Source: Ophthalmolycus amberensis (Eukaryota > Chordata > Actinopteri > Perciformes > Zoarcidae). From it: a DNA stretch of 64,000 nucleotides. The position numbers were made by a program, and so were the translations under genes. This document shows positions 53,428 through 64,000 of this stretch, one piece after another. The stretch is taken from NCBI GenBank assembly GCA_024529925.1, contig JAFEUB010000724.1, positions 352,814 to 416,813 on the forward strand. Reading direction: 5' to 3'. The notes beneath the pieces were generated by a model. It did no database searches. It saw only the letters and a program-made list of their open reading frames with translations, and was not told the DNA's origin. Positions within the stretch are counted from its first letter, which is position 1. Every line of letters starts with the position of its first letter.

Positions 53428-53544
53428 CTACTTTAGGAGCAGCAGAAGTCAGATGGCAGCTGGCGCTACCACGGTTTTACTCTCTGAGGCTCACGTTACC
53501 GCAGTTTCACAAGAGGGTCAGAGAACCACGGTGGCCTTCAGGTA

Positions 53545-53800
53545 AGGTACATGAAAGTCCCCCTCTAGAGCCAGTGTTTGGTTTGTCCGTTCTGGGCTAC
53601 CGTAGAAATATGGTGGTGCAAGATTGTTGACTCCGTGAAGAAGACCAGCTCCCTCTGCAGATATGAAGGGCTCATTTTAAGCTAATGAAAATATGATTCT
53701 TAGTTTCAGGTGATAATACACTAATGAAAACATAGTTATATAAATAGTCCATTTCTGCTGAAAGATCCCCCGAAATGCTACACACTGGACCTTTTAAATG
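53545..53800 (+). repeat. dispersed repeat family F3, copy 2
   Basis: Contains AGTGTTTGGTTTGTCCGTTC, GGGCTACCGTAGAAATATGG, ATATGAAGGGCTCATTTTAA and ..CTACACACTGGACCTTTTAA. Part of it recurs inverted at 51140-51290. Superfamily unknown. Confidence 0.65.
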
Positions 53801-56800
53801 TGTAAGAAGACGGTGAAGCAGTAGGAATAGTTGTAAAAGTAGGAAACGGGTGTAATTAGTTTGAACGTCATTGAAAAGTTGATTAATAGCCAATAATAGA
53901 TGAAATATGTCGAATATTTTAAGGTTTGTTGGAAAGCCAATTCTAAAACTGAATGCCGCTGGCTTTAAAAGTTTGGGATTATATATATGGAATATATATA
54001 TATATATACCTACATACACACATCTCGTACTACGGAACAGCAGTGCATACCTACGCATACGCACATAATTACCTCCGCACCCCATTTGACACCGACCCCC
54101 CAGAAATTCTTGGATTTGAATTAAGACTCCAGGATAGGGTCGTTTATTTCTTCAGCACTGTGCATTCTAGCTACGACATAGCACCTTAAACCTTGAAGTC
54201 CATCTCTCATTAGACGATAATACAGCACAATATAACAGAGTGGGATTTGCTGGCGGGATGGGGAATCAACGTTTGGTTTAAAATAACTACGTGGTGGTGT
54301 TACTTAAGTATGGAAGTTACGTCACAATTAAGTACAATTTCGGGTTGAAATTACAACAGAAGTGACATAACTTCAGTATGGATGTTACGTGAGAAAAAAT
54401 TCAACACTGACTTGTGGTTTCACACAAGACACAAACAGCGGTCACCTGGGTATGAGTCCGTTGTTTTTAGACCTGCCCTTCCAGCCCAACCTCTTCCCTG
54501 TTCGCACTTTGTCACTCTTAATACTACATCATCTGTCCTGGCTCACAATTAAGTGGATTACATAATGAATTGGTTCGTGGGTTGTATATGATTTACAGTG
54601 CATTACTACAGTGTATGAGAACAGCCTGATCACATTCATATCACATTCATAATCCATAATCAGATTTGGATATATCTTGTATACAAATGCAACTTCTGTC
54701 CTGATAATGTTTCTAGTTCGGGGATATCCAAAACCATTAGGTTTCATCCTCTGGGTGCCATGAATGTTCACATCAAATGTCATGGAAATTTCGCAATTTG
54801 CATTTCAGACACCACTCATCAACTGAATGTAGTAATAAACTTGCCTTTAGTCGCTCTGGACTTTGGTCATCTATCCAACACTTTGGTGTTGGATAGATGG
54901 ATTTATGGAGGGATGAAGCCATCGACTCACATTAACCCCCGCTCTCCCACCCTCTTTGTTACTAGGGCGACAAAAACCACAGTGGATTCTTTTTAGAGAA
55001 GAAATCCATCACTCTTACAAAACACCCCAAGCTCGACTTTTCATTCATCACCACCACTGGAGATTCCATTAAGATGGTTTAATAACAGTTCCTGAATCAA
55101 GTAAACGGCAAGTAAAATGTTTCTAAAGCAGCTCAAAGCACCCACAGCTAGAAATGATTCACAGAGATTACAACTTTTCCAAAATGCAGTTTTTTTTTAT
55201 CAAAGTGATAAAGGTTGATGGATTTGATTCAGAGATATCTGCCAGAGGGCACAATGACTCCTGCATGTCTTTGCTGGTACGACTCAAGTGAACTCTTGAG
55301 TCGGGTCTTGTGAAAGTGGAAATGTTTTCATAGATACAACTGGACATTTTCTGAAATTCAAATCAAAGTACAATTTGCTTATAAAATTGTCCATCACCTC
55401 TACCAGCAGTAGAGGAAGGGAAATTACACTCATTCACCTTAATTATGTATTTGATGTGGCAATAGCCAAGTTTCTATTCACATATTTTTATGCATATTTT
55501 GGAAGTATTGCATTAGAAAAGCTGTATGGAAACAGCACAATTTGATAACACCTTTTTAATGCTCACTTGAGGTTATTTTTGCCTTTGTTGAGAACGAGCT
55601 GATTTGCAAAATGGGATATGGAAACGCCCGACTAAATCTAATTCCTGATTACCTAATACCTGAATACCTAATTCCTCGCTCAATTTTTCTATCGTACATG
55701 AGTTACATTTCCAAGGCGACGTTTTGTTTCCGGTTCACAACCTCCACTTCTTCTGCTGTGTTTACTGGTGGATTACAGACATGCCGTTAGCACCAACGTC
55801 TGACCAAAGTACGCCGTAGCCGAGTTCATTTGCTCCAAACCAGTCGATGGGAACATGTCTAATTAGCATTTCATCTTTGCAATATTTCTAAAAATGTGCT
55901 CAAAATGTGCTTAACAATTAAAAGAAACAAAGACTTCAATAAAGTGTGCCAACGGTGGACGTGGTTTATTTACAGCACTTACATTGTTGTGTTATTATTA
56001 GAATACAAACCATAAACTTTTTTCTAAACCTAACTGACATGTCATTTTACATTTCTGCAAGCGTTATGAGGCCGATATCGAACATATTAATGAAAAGTAT
56101 TTTTAGTTCAGAAACGTTGACATTCAAAGTCGACATTCAATTAAATTATTTTGGATGTATTGATGCACCAGTAAGTCTCTTGTTAATGGAAGTATGCTCG
56201 CTGTATAAACCAATCAGAAGCCCTGTTATGAGCACACACGGCAGAGAAATCAAGTTTCTTGAGCTCAATTGAAATCTGTAATAAATGTTGTTTCTTTAAT
56301 TATATATCTACTTCAGGATTTAATATCTCAATTTTAAATTGAGTGATGCATTGATAGAAATACTGGTAAATAAAACAAAGACCATATGGATTTTGTTGCT
56401 ATAGCAGGTCCACTTCTTCTAAGGACGTGAGGTATGGTGTATCCTTGGGAGGATTAGAGGCCACTGGGCTGACAATGCAAACTTGGAAGGAGGCCGGCCC
56501 TGAAATAAGACTCAGCTAACATTCGTAGTGTTAATCAATACATATATTTTTTTAAATAAAAAATTACATTTTCTATAAATGCTGATTCATGTACACTCTC
56601 TCCACCTCTCTGATAAGGCTAAACATTAAGGTTGATGCGTTCATGGTTTACTGACTTAAAACGTGATGCACAGAGAACTTCAGAGAATATATTCTGAGAA
56701 CAAAATAGTTAAGTCTGTTTGTGCTGATTGGTCATTTGTGTGGATCCCAGGGGGGAAGAGTTTCATAATGACCTGAAGGACAACTCATTCATTTAGATGA

Positions 56801-57700
56801 GATAATAAAGATTATACTTAGCTTTTACTGAGGCCTATGATGGTGCATTAGAGCCATTGTGGATTAAAAAAATAAATCAAAGTACAGAACCACAGGAGGG
56901 GGGTATTCCGTGAAAAATAACTCTGAGATTAAAGTCGTAAATTTATGACAAAAGTTGAATATTCATAATATTACCCCGATCCCTCGGCTCCATAATTATG
57001 CTTTTTCACCTACAATGGCCATAATACGCCGTCGTAGAGGCAATGGTATTCAGTATATTATTACTGTAGCGTGAAAGGCTGAAATAAACCCCACAGTGTG
57101 CAAGGAGAAGGTTGAGTGACTGGAAGAGAAGGTACCAAGGATTATGTCAGTGGTGATCTAATATGCCAGGCCACACACACACACAGCGTTTCTTTCTCAC
57201 ACGAGTGAACTAATTTGCAGACAATCCAAAATTCATTCTTTCTAGCATGCATGAGCACAAACTCTTCACACCACATTAAAGCTGTTGGGGATGCTCCCAA
57301 AGCACACTGGGAACTGGATGTCATGTTTTCAGGGTGCCCCTAAACACAGAGGCAACATTTCAAACTTGTAATATGTCTGTTGGCATCATAAAGACAAGTT
57401 CGGGAGCTTGAAACACTTACCCGAACTCCACATAAATCAGTGCTGCAAGGAGTTTTGGAAATCTGAAACAAACAGCAACAACAGAAAACATGCGACCTGT
57501 GTGACTGCTCTGTTTTTCTTTAGAGTCTTTAACCATCGTGTCTTTTTTATTTTCTATTTAGGAAAACACAGAGTAGTTTGAATTTATCCCGTCTCATGAC
57601 ACACTACTACAAGGTCCTCAATTAGTGCCGGCACCAAGGACACAATGCCGATGGAAAATCATGGTGGACACACCAATTCCCAGGTTCAACACAAATCTTA
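53801..57700. other. lhfpl4 intron, unannotated
   Basis: Contains a short (TA)n near 53980-54010, the hairpin at 54868-54899 and a possible F2 fragment at about 56020. No gene, RNA or complete mobile element supported. Confidence 0.4.
54868..54899. repeat. perfect 14-bp stem, 4-nt loop hairpin
   Basis: CATCTATCCAACAC, loop TTTG, then the exact complement GTGTTGGATAGATG. Not followed by a T-run, so not a pol III terminator structure. Confidence 0.9.
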
Positions 57701-57704
57701 ATAA

Positions 57705-57905
57705 AAGGGAGGTCAGTGTGGGTGGGTTAAACAAAGGACTTTCACCCAGGAGACCAGTGTTTGTCTACCGTTTGAAACATAAAGTCAATGGTGACTTGTT
57801 TTAAATTACAAAGGCTACGTAATTAATTGGAACCCAGCCCATGACCTTGTCTTTCCTAAACCTAACCAAGTAGTGGACTGTTTCCGTGGTGGTCACGGCA
57901 AGTCA
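57705..57905 (+). repeat. SINE-like repeat family F2, copy 2 (unoccupied)
   Basis: GGACTTTCACCCAGGAGACC.., GTTTGAAACATAAAGTCAAT, CCTAAACCTAACCAAGTAG. Provides the empty-site comparison for the insertion at 48139-50169. Confidence 0.6.
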
Positions 57906-59194
57906 TTTTAACACATTACCTGCCACGTAATGTGCTGTTAAGAGGTCGTTTTCATCTCATATTTCTGTGAGGAGAATTATGGCCTGACTCCACAACACTA
58001 CAGAGCATTGTATTGTCTTTCAGCTCATTGTTTTTTTTGTTTTACGGCCCACAACTTTACTGTTTTGGTTCAGTCTCACGGCTCTCATTGGCCCTGTTTC
58101 CAGGCAGCTCTGATAAACCCTCTGTAACCTACCTCTCCGGCATCGCGCTGCAAAACGTTAGATGGTGAACGTGAAGCATTTAGGGGCTATTAACATTAAT
58201 ATGGTCTTATCAACATATAATGTTAATAAGCATCTCTCAAGGATTTATAAGGGCCCTATTACCTATTAACTAACGCTTATTACAAGGATCTTTATATAAA
58301 GCGTTACGAATTGTTTCATAGTATTTTAACCTTATTTTTATAGTATAAAGTGGAGACAGGAAACATGAGAAAGAAGGATGACATGCAGCAAAGCTCCACA
58401 GCCAAATTCAAACCAGGAATGTTGCAGTTATGGCCCAGACCACCATGTCACCAGAACGACCTCTTTGACTCTCTGTTATCTTTTTGTTTTATTTTTCTTA
58501 AAATATGAACATGAGTGCTTTAAGATAGGTGTCTGAATTAAGGCTGTGAATTAAAAACACCTCAAACATAGTTAAGATCAATAGATAAGTCATTAGAATG
58601 CGTCCCGTTACTTGATATCGGATCTTATTTTCCCGCTCGACATGCAAATAAACACATCTCGGTTTGCAAAGACCAAATGCATTGACTTAATTGTGCCAAG
58701 TCAAAAAAACTGTTAGTTACAGACTGAGAATTATTTCATTCACAGTGCTGCTCAAAGGCTACTGGCAACTTTTAAGGCGGAATGTTTTCTTGCATGTTAC
58801 TCAATGCATGAGATGATGTCATGAATCAATCAACACACCTTAAATATCAATATGACAACTCTGACCATTTGTTTTTATTGTATTAACATACATTTATGCA
58901 CAAAGCCCAGATGCACTGTGTTAAGTGTTTGAAGCGAAATGCTAATTTACAACACCTGTCCACAGGAGGCTTTTTGCCAAATTGTAGTTCCTTTTTGCAC
59001 AGACATAACTTTATTTGCATTGTTCTAACAAAGTGATTGCACATTTTATTTGTTTTTGTCTGATGGAGTAATCTGGTTTACTTAAAAGTGATTGCAATTT
59101 TATTTATTCTATTATTTGAAAAAGCACAGACGGAGGACTCACAAAATGTTATTTCAATAACAGTTCAACATGGACCATTTTGTTACCATTATGG
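57906..59194. other. lhfpl4 intron, unannotated
   Basis: No recognised gene or element. Confidence 0.4.
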
Positions 59195-59445
59195 TCTCAA
59201 TCTCAAGTCTTCTTCGATACAGTCATTTAGAGTCAAATAGACCATAAAGCAGAGTATGCTTTAGGGCGGGGCTACTTTGTGACTACCAGACTCGTATACG
59301 CCGGCGACTGCAGTCCAAATATGGTCACTTTCGTTTACTGGTTGCAACAAAGCAAGATTGGCGAAGGCCAAAATATCGAACTCAAGGCGTTAAACCAATG
59401 AGCGATGTCACGACGACTACTACACTTCTTATATACAGTCTGTGG
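59195..59445 (-). repeat. dispersed repeat family F1, copy 3 (inverted, diverged)
   Basis: CTCAAGTCTTCTTCGATAC, TTTAGAGTCAAATAGACCAT and TATACGCCGGCGAC correspond inverted to the left part of copy 1, and the end reads CTTATATACAGTCTGTGG. Confidence 0.65.
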
Positions 59446-59951
59446 TTCAAACACTGTTCTGATGAATGGAGGGACGGTAAGAGAGGGGAAGAGATTGAGC
59501 GATGAGGACTAACCCTTACAACCTAGATTGAAATGGATAAATAATATTCTGTGTTCTCTCCCCTGCCTCCCCTCTTTTCTCTCACTTTCATTCACGTCAC
59601 CCTCTACCCGCCTGCTGTTTTACACCTCAACCTATTTTCTCCCCCCACCTGTCTCACCCACCTGTTTCATTGCCCTGACATTCCATCTTGCTCTGTTCTA
59701 CACCTCGACCCTCCTCCCGTATTGATTTTCTCTCCTGTGCTGCTTTTCAATGGAACATAACCCCGTCACCTTGACCCATCGCTCTGCACGTTATTACACA
59801 CACTTCCTGACTCAAACCAAATACCATTACACTGCACTGTGTGTGACCACCGTACCCATCACTGTCCTCAAACATTCATCAATCTTTCTAATTACTGCTC
59901 CCGTCCACTCCGTCCTCTTCGCTCCTCCATACTTCCTTCTCTGTGCTCCAG
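59446..59951. other. pyrimidine-rich 3' end of the lhfpl4 intron
   Basis: C/T-rich from about 59550 to the acceptor at 59950-59951. The open frames here are by-products. Confidence 0.55.
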
Positions 59952-60148
59952 CCGTGTGTCTGGTGATCGGCTGTATGGTCTTCCCAAACGGCTGGGACTC
60001 GGAGGTGATCCGGGACATGTGCGGGGAGGACACCAGGAGGTACGCCCTGGGCAAATGCTGGGTGCGCTGGGCCTACATCCTGGCCATCATCGGCATCTTG
60101 GACGCCCTCATCCTCTCCTTCCTGGCCTTCGTGCTCGGCAACCGGCAG
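59952..60148 (+). pseudogene. lhfpl4: lhfpl4 coding exon 2, left part (TM3-TM4), interrupted by an insertion
   Basis: Acceptor TGTGCTCCAG at 59951. Reads VCLVIGCMVFPNGWDSEV, IRDMCGEDTRRYALGK, then WAYILAIIGILDALILSF and LAFVLGNRQ. It stops at codon CAG (60146-60148), where the foldback element begins. The protein up to here includes all of TM4. Confidence 0.93.
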
Positions 60149-60174
60149 GAGAGACAGCGAGATCCTTCTTGTGG

Positions 60175-60282
60175 CACTGGCACCTCTGCGTCACTCAGCG
60201 TCAGTCTGTGTCACTCAGCGTCAGTCTGTGGCAGTCAGCGTCACTCAGCGGCAGTCTGTGTCAGTTCAGCGGAAAGAGTCAG
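60175..60282. repeat. foldback outer minisatellite, left arm
   Basis: Tandem 10-11-bp words GTCACTCAGC, GTCAGTCTGTG and GGCAGTCAGC in varied order. The inverted counterpart lies at about 62285-62395. Confidence 0.85.
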
Positions 60283-60635
60283 CTGTGGCAGGCGAGCATA
60301 GTTCGGCAACCGTCAAGAAGCTGCGGAGCTGAGGGGGCGGAGCCACATTTCCTGAGACATTTCCTGAGAACACCCATTGTTGTTACGACAGATCAGCTTC
60401 CATAAATCAGTTTTATGATTTTAGTTGAGTCACCGGAGCCCCCTGTTCTCTGTATGCATCCTTAGAGTAAGTACGTTGTACTTTTTTGTTTCTCATTCAT
60501 TTTATTTAAGTATGATTTTGCTGGTTTTGCAACAAAATGGAACATAATACACTCTTTCCAAATTATTACTTTTATAGTCATTTACAACAATCGGCTAAAA
60601 TAATGAAAATAAATCATCCGTTTTATTATCATTTA

Positions 60636-60638
60636 AAA

Positions 60639-60684
<46 letters not shown>
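60636..60684. repeat. (TA)n microsatellite in foldback left arm
   Basis: About 45 bp of TA; the right-arm counterpart (61915-61933) is clearly shorter, so the arms have diverged in length. Confidence 0.9.
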
Positions 60685-60690
<6 letters not shown>

Positions 60691-60784
60691 TTTTAAATTA
60701 AATTAAAACCCATAAAATGTCCAATCCAAAAATACATGTTTGAAAATATCTTCACTCTTCCTCTGCTTATATGTATATGTATGT

Positions 60785-60865
60785 CAGTAGGTGACACAAG
60801 CTGCCAGAGAGTGACGCAGGGTGACGCAGAGTGACGCAGGGTGACAGAGAGTGACGCAGAGTGCC
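60785..60865. repeat. foldback inner minisatellite, left arm
   Basis: GTGACGCAGGGTGACGCAGA-type units. The right arm copy (about 61690-61808) is longer by a repeated block including TGGCAGCTTGTGTCAC. Confidence 0.85.
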
Positions 60866-62429
60866 AGATACGGATGTATTTAATGCAGGTTATTTCATCT
60901 GATATTTGATGTTGATGGTTAATTTGCAACCAAGTTGTATACATCATGTATTTACTTGTTATTTGTATGTAATAGAAAAGTGAGCATGTGTAGTTCATGA
61001 ACCAATAAATAATGACAATTGAAAAATATAGAGAGATGTTTGGTTCATTCTTTTCAAACACGAAACCTAATTTACCTAAGTCATTGATTTAATTGTCACA
61101 CTTAAATCCTGAATTGACTGGTGAAACAGAAGAGGTTAAAAGGCCAAGATGAGAAGATATAATGTTGCTGACAGTAGTCAGAGCTGCCACAGGACTGCCA
61201 CTAGATGTCAGTTTATTTGAAAAATACTTTTTGTAAGGTTCTGTTTTGCTCGATTTAGGTTCTGTTTTGTTGTTTTCGATGAAAAGTGCTGTTGAAACTT
61301 GTTAGATGTAATTAATGTGATGGTGAACAATTCAATAATAGTCAAAATTCTGTTACAAATGAAAGCACAAGTGTTTGCTGAATCAATAAAGCTGCAGTTG
61401 TCACGGGTGGGAACACACGAGGAATAGAACCAGACGCAGAGACAGGATTTCAGGATTTAAGTGTGACAATTAAATCAATAAAGTAGGTAAATTAGGCTTA
61501 GTGTTTGAAAAGAATGAACCAAACATCTCTCTATATTTTTCAATTGTCATTTATTGCTTCATGAACTACACATGCTCACTTTTCTATTACATACAAATAA
61601 CAAGTAAATACATGATGTATACAACTTGGTTGCAAATTAACCATCAACATCAAATATCAGATGAAATAACCTGCATTAAATACATCCGTATCTGGCACTC
61701 TGCGTCACTCTCTGTCACCCTGCGTCACTCTGCGTCACCCTGCGTCACTCTCTGGCAGCTTGTGTCACTCTGCGTCACCCTGCGTCACTCTCTGGCAGCT
61801 TGTGTCACCTACTGACATACATATACATATAAGCAGAGGAAGAGTGAAGATATTTTCAAACATGTATTTTTGGATTGGACATTTTATGGGTTTTAATTTA
61901 AATTAAAAAAATTTATATATATATATATATATACTTTTAAATGATAATAAACGGATGATTTATTTTCATTATTTTAGCCGATTGTTGTAAATGTCTATAA
62001 AAGTAATAATTTGGAAAGAGTGTATTATGTTCCATTTTGTTGCAAAACCAGCAAAATCATACTTAAATAAAATGAATGAGAAACAAAAAAGTACAACGTA
62101 CTTACTCTAAGGATGCATACAGAGAACAGGGGGCTCCGGTGACTCAACTAAAATCATAAAACTGATCTATGGAAGCTGATCTGTCGTAACAACAATGGGT
62201 GTTCTCAGGAAATGTGGCTCCGCCCCCTCAGCTCCGCAGCTTCTTGACGGTTGCCGAACTATGCTCGCCTGCCACAGCTGAATCTTTCCGCTGAACTGAC
62301 ACAGACTGCCGCTGAGTGACGCTGACTGCCACAGACTGACGCTGAGTGACGCAGACTGACGCAGACTGACGCTGAGTGACGCAGAGGTGCCAGTGCCACA
62401 AGAAGGATCTCGGCCCTGCACACCGGCAG

Positions 62430-62469
62430 AGCGACTTCCTGCAGGAGGAGCTGAAGGCTGACAACAAGG
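62430..62469 (+). pseudogene. lhfpl4: lhfpl4 coding exon 2, right part after the insertion
   Basis: Resumes in the same phase: SDFLQEELKADNK plus one base, then donor AAGG|GTGAGA at 62470. Human LHFPL4 has QTDLLQEELKPENK here. The upstream 8 bp (62422-62429, ACCGGCAG) repeat the last 8 bp of the left part. Confidence 0.9.
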
Positions 62470-62809
62470 GTGAGAAGTGGAAAGCACTTTTAGTCAAATT
62501 ACAGGGGACAGAAATGGACATGATAGGGAAAAAAGTGTTTCGTGGTTAGAAAGTTAGTGCAATGAAAATGCTGTCATGCATTCAGAGTCTAGTCAACGAT
62601 GATAGCGGTGCTGGCAAGCAGAAACCTTGTATGTTCGAAACAAACAAACAGTAATATAATTCATTTGTTTTTAAACTAACTAAAGACTGTGTCATCAAAG
62701 GTTATTGTGTCTTTATTTATAGTCGGATTCTTGCAAATGGAGTTACAGGGACTAGCGTCACTAGCAAACAAACTCAGACTTTCACCAAGATGCCAGCTGT
62801 TCATGTCCT
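62470..62809. other. lhfpl4 second intron, start
   Basis: Follows the donor at 62470. No recognised element. Confidence 0.45.
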
Positions 62810-62985
62810 GTGTGAACCGTGGCTCACTGGGTTAAGACTGTTGTCTGGGAACCAGAAAGTCAACGGTTCGATCCTCGACTGGGACATGTCACGTGTCGAA
62901 GTGTACCTGAGCAATACACTGAACCCCCGGGCGCCTGTCATTGGCAGCCCACTGCTCCCTATAAAGAGATCAATATAATAATAAA
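62810..62985 (+). mobile_element. tRNA-derived SINE fragment
   Basis: A-box-like GTGGCTCACTGGGTTAAG and B box AACGGTTCGATCCTCG, with the body GAGCAATACACTGAACCCCC typical of fish tRNA-SINEs. Not a real tRNA gene: no acceptor-stem pairing. Confidence 0.75.
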
Positions 62986-63720
62986 TAATTATTATGTAAT
63001 ATATAATTAATTTAATTTAATTTAAAAAAACTTTTTAAAAAAATGATTCTACCTATGTGTATGTAACTTGCATACTTAATGGTCGTTAAGTCCATATGAT
63101 ATGTTAATGGTGGCTGTGGCCTCTGCATGTCATGGTGTCTTTTCTGTTTTTCCTTTGCTGCAAGAAAAAACTAATTCAAACGACCAACAGCAATTAATTA
63201 TGGTGATATTTATATATGCATGCAAATTTAACTTCTTTCAAAATGTCAACTTCAGTAAGTCATGCTGCATTACAATTTGTCTGATTCGGGTTTCTTCATG
63301 TTCCGTAAGTTAGTTTGTCCTCCTTATAGTACGGCAGAATGGATTATTGGCACACTTTATGTATTTTCTGCTGCCTCCTCCTTAAAACTCCAAATAATGT
63401 ACCTGACGTATTTATTGTAATTCCTCGACCCCACACCGTTTCAGAAGTGTTTTTAAAGTTTTTGGACCTGCATCTCTGTGTGATCTACACAGACACTTTA
63501 AAAACATCACTTTCGCATTAATATAATGTATTCTTCTGCTGTGGGGTTATTCATAGCTGGTGTATTACAGTAGTTGTTGGTCGTAGTTTCTGTTTGTATG
63601 ACCGGTGTCGTGATGAGAGATATCATCAGAGAAGGTGATGATTGTGTCGAGCTGAAGAGAAATAAACGCCCCCAATTCCTCCGAGTGTGTGGATTTAGTT
63701 ACCATGGTTACGTGTCAGAT
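62986..63720. other. lhfpl4 second intron, unannotated
   Basis: I searched for the short last coding exon of lhfpl4 and did not find a convincing one; it should lie past the right edge. Confidence 0.4.
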
Positions 63721-63727
63721 TCCAGAA

Positions 63728-64000
63728 GGATAATGCTCTCTCTCGCTCTCTCTCTCCCTCCCTCTCTGCCTCTCTCTCTCTCTCCCTCTCTGCCTCTCTC
63801 TCTCTCTCTCTCTGCCTCTCTCTCTCGCTCTGCTTCTCTCTCTCTGCCTCTCTATCTCTGCGTCTCTCCCCTCTCTCTCTCTCTCTGCCCTCATCTCTCT
63901 GCTTCTCTCTCTCTGCCTCTCTCTCTCTCTCCCTCTCTCTCTCTCTCTCTGCCTCTCTCTCTCTGCTCTCTCTCTCTGCCTCTCTGCCTCCTCTCTCTCT
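63728..64000. repeat. (CT)n / CTCTCTGCCT low-complexity tract
   Basis: Nearly pure CT dinucleotide with CTGCCT interruptions to the window edge. Confidence 0.97.

Larger units (their letters stand above)
60149..62421. mobile_element. 2,273-bp foldback (long inverted repeat) element inside lhfpl4 exon 2
   Basis: Left arm about 60158-61114, loop 61115-61448, right arm about 61449-62412; the arms are reverse complements over about 0.96 kb. Arms begin with CGAGATCCTTCTTGTGGCAC and a minisatellite of GTCACTCAGC / GTCAGTCTGTG units, then unique sequence, a (TA)n stretch, and a second minisatellite (GTGACGCAGAGTGACGCAGG). An 8-bp direct repeat ACCGGCAG flanks it (60141-60148, 62422-62429). The arms differ by small indels, for example a doubled ACATTTCCTGAG in the left arm and an extra 40-bp repeat block in the right arm. 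No transposase. The outermost 9 bp at each end do not match, so the superfamily (Foldback/MULE-like or hAT) is undecided. Confidence 0.85.
31061..62469 (+). pseudogene. lhfpl4: lhfpl4 locus (GARLH4, GABA-A receptor auxiliary tetraspan), probably disrupted copy
   Basis: LHFPL4 is a four-pass membrane protein that, with neuroligin-2, anchors GABA-A receptors at inhibitory synapses (family knowledge). Coding exon 1 is 31155-31561 (MLPSQEASKIYHDNYMRNS.., TM1 and TM2); coding exon 2 is 59952-60148 plus 62430-62469 (TM3, TM4, tail). RDMCG and QEELKADNK favour LHFPL4 over LHFPL3, and mtmr14 is its neighbour in human too. Lesions: one extra G at 31422-31424 (frameshift), donor reading G|GAAATG where GT is expected, and a 2,273-bp foldback element in exon 2. 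It may be a decaying duplicate, a very recent knock-out, or partly base-calling error. A third coding exon must lie to the right. Confidence 0.85.

Noticed and set aside
60175..60865. CRISPR-like short repeats in the foldback arms
   Set aside because: Units are contiguous 10-20-bp minisatellite words without unique spacers, and the genome is eukaryotic.
60693..61815. Open frames MFEKNEPNISLYF.. in both arms of the foldback
   Set aside because: The same sequence read on opposite strands of the inverted arms, ending in the minisatellite. No known domain, so not called as genes.
60149..62421. Assembly artefact (palindromic long read) as the origin of the inverted repeat
   Set aside because: The arms differ by several indels and repeat numbers, a distinct loop is present, and the exon resumes with an 8-bp duplication. 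A folded read would give identical arms and no target duplication. Not completely excluded without reads.

Overview
The window is nuclear DNA of a ray-finned (teleost) fish. Evidence: two vertebrate genes with exon-intron structure, fish-type L2 LINEs whose ORF1 carries an SGNH-esterase-like domain, Rex1 retroposons, many hAT-type MITEs with 8-bp target duplications, tRNA-derived SINEs and long (TA)n arrays. No bacterial, organellar or complete viral genes are present.

Genes. Two protein-coding loci lie head to head. On the minus strand, 18388 down to 604 (and on past the left edge), is mtmr14 (Jumpy, a myotubularin-family phosphoinositide 3-phosphatase). I can place 13 coding exons with matching phases and GT-AG sites, giving 378 residues up to and beyond the HCISGWDR catalytic loop. 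On the plus strand from about 31061 to beyond the right edge is lhfpl4, a four-TM partner of synaptic GABA-A receptors. MTMR14 and LHFPL4 are also neighbours in human, so the order is ancestral. The mtmr14 exons are clean. The lhfpl4 copy has a 1-bp frameshift in its first coding exon, a damaged splice donor, and a 2,273-bp inverted-repeat element inside its second coding exon immediately after TM4.

Mobile elements. From 23468 to about 29600 (minus) is a nearly complete L2-type LINE with open ORF1 and an ORF2 broken only by a 635-bp solo LTR. From about 41618 to 47885 is a nest: a 5'-truncated Rex1 (minus) split by a two-ORF L2-type LINE (plus). A 2,031-bp LTR-like insertion (48139-50169) splits a SINE-like repeat whose unoccupied paralogue lies near 57870. 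Another solo LTR (21905-22343), a decayed L1/Tx1 fragment (about 33268-34400), a Harbinger transposase relic (about 23089-23330), two hAT transposase relics and at least six hAT or Harbinger-like non-autonomous elements occupy introns and intergenic DNA.

The most unusual object is the foldback element at 60149-62421: about 0.96-kb arms made partly of short GTCACTCAGC / GTCAGTCTGTG-like tandem repeats around a 334-bp loop, with an 8-bp direct repeat (ACCGGCAG) at its ends, inserted exactly on a codon boundary of lhfpl4.

Limits: family names rest on recognising protein and terminal motifs by eye. No alignment or database search was run, and boundaries of decayed repeats are approximate.
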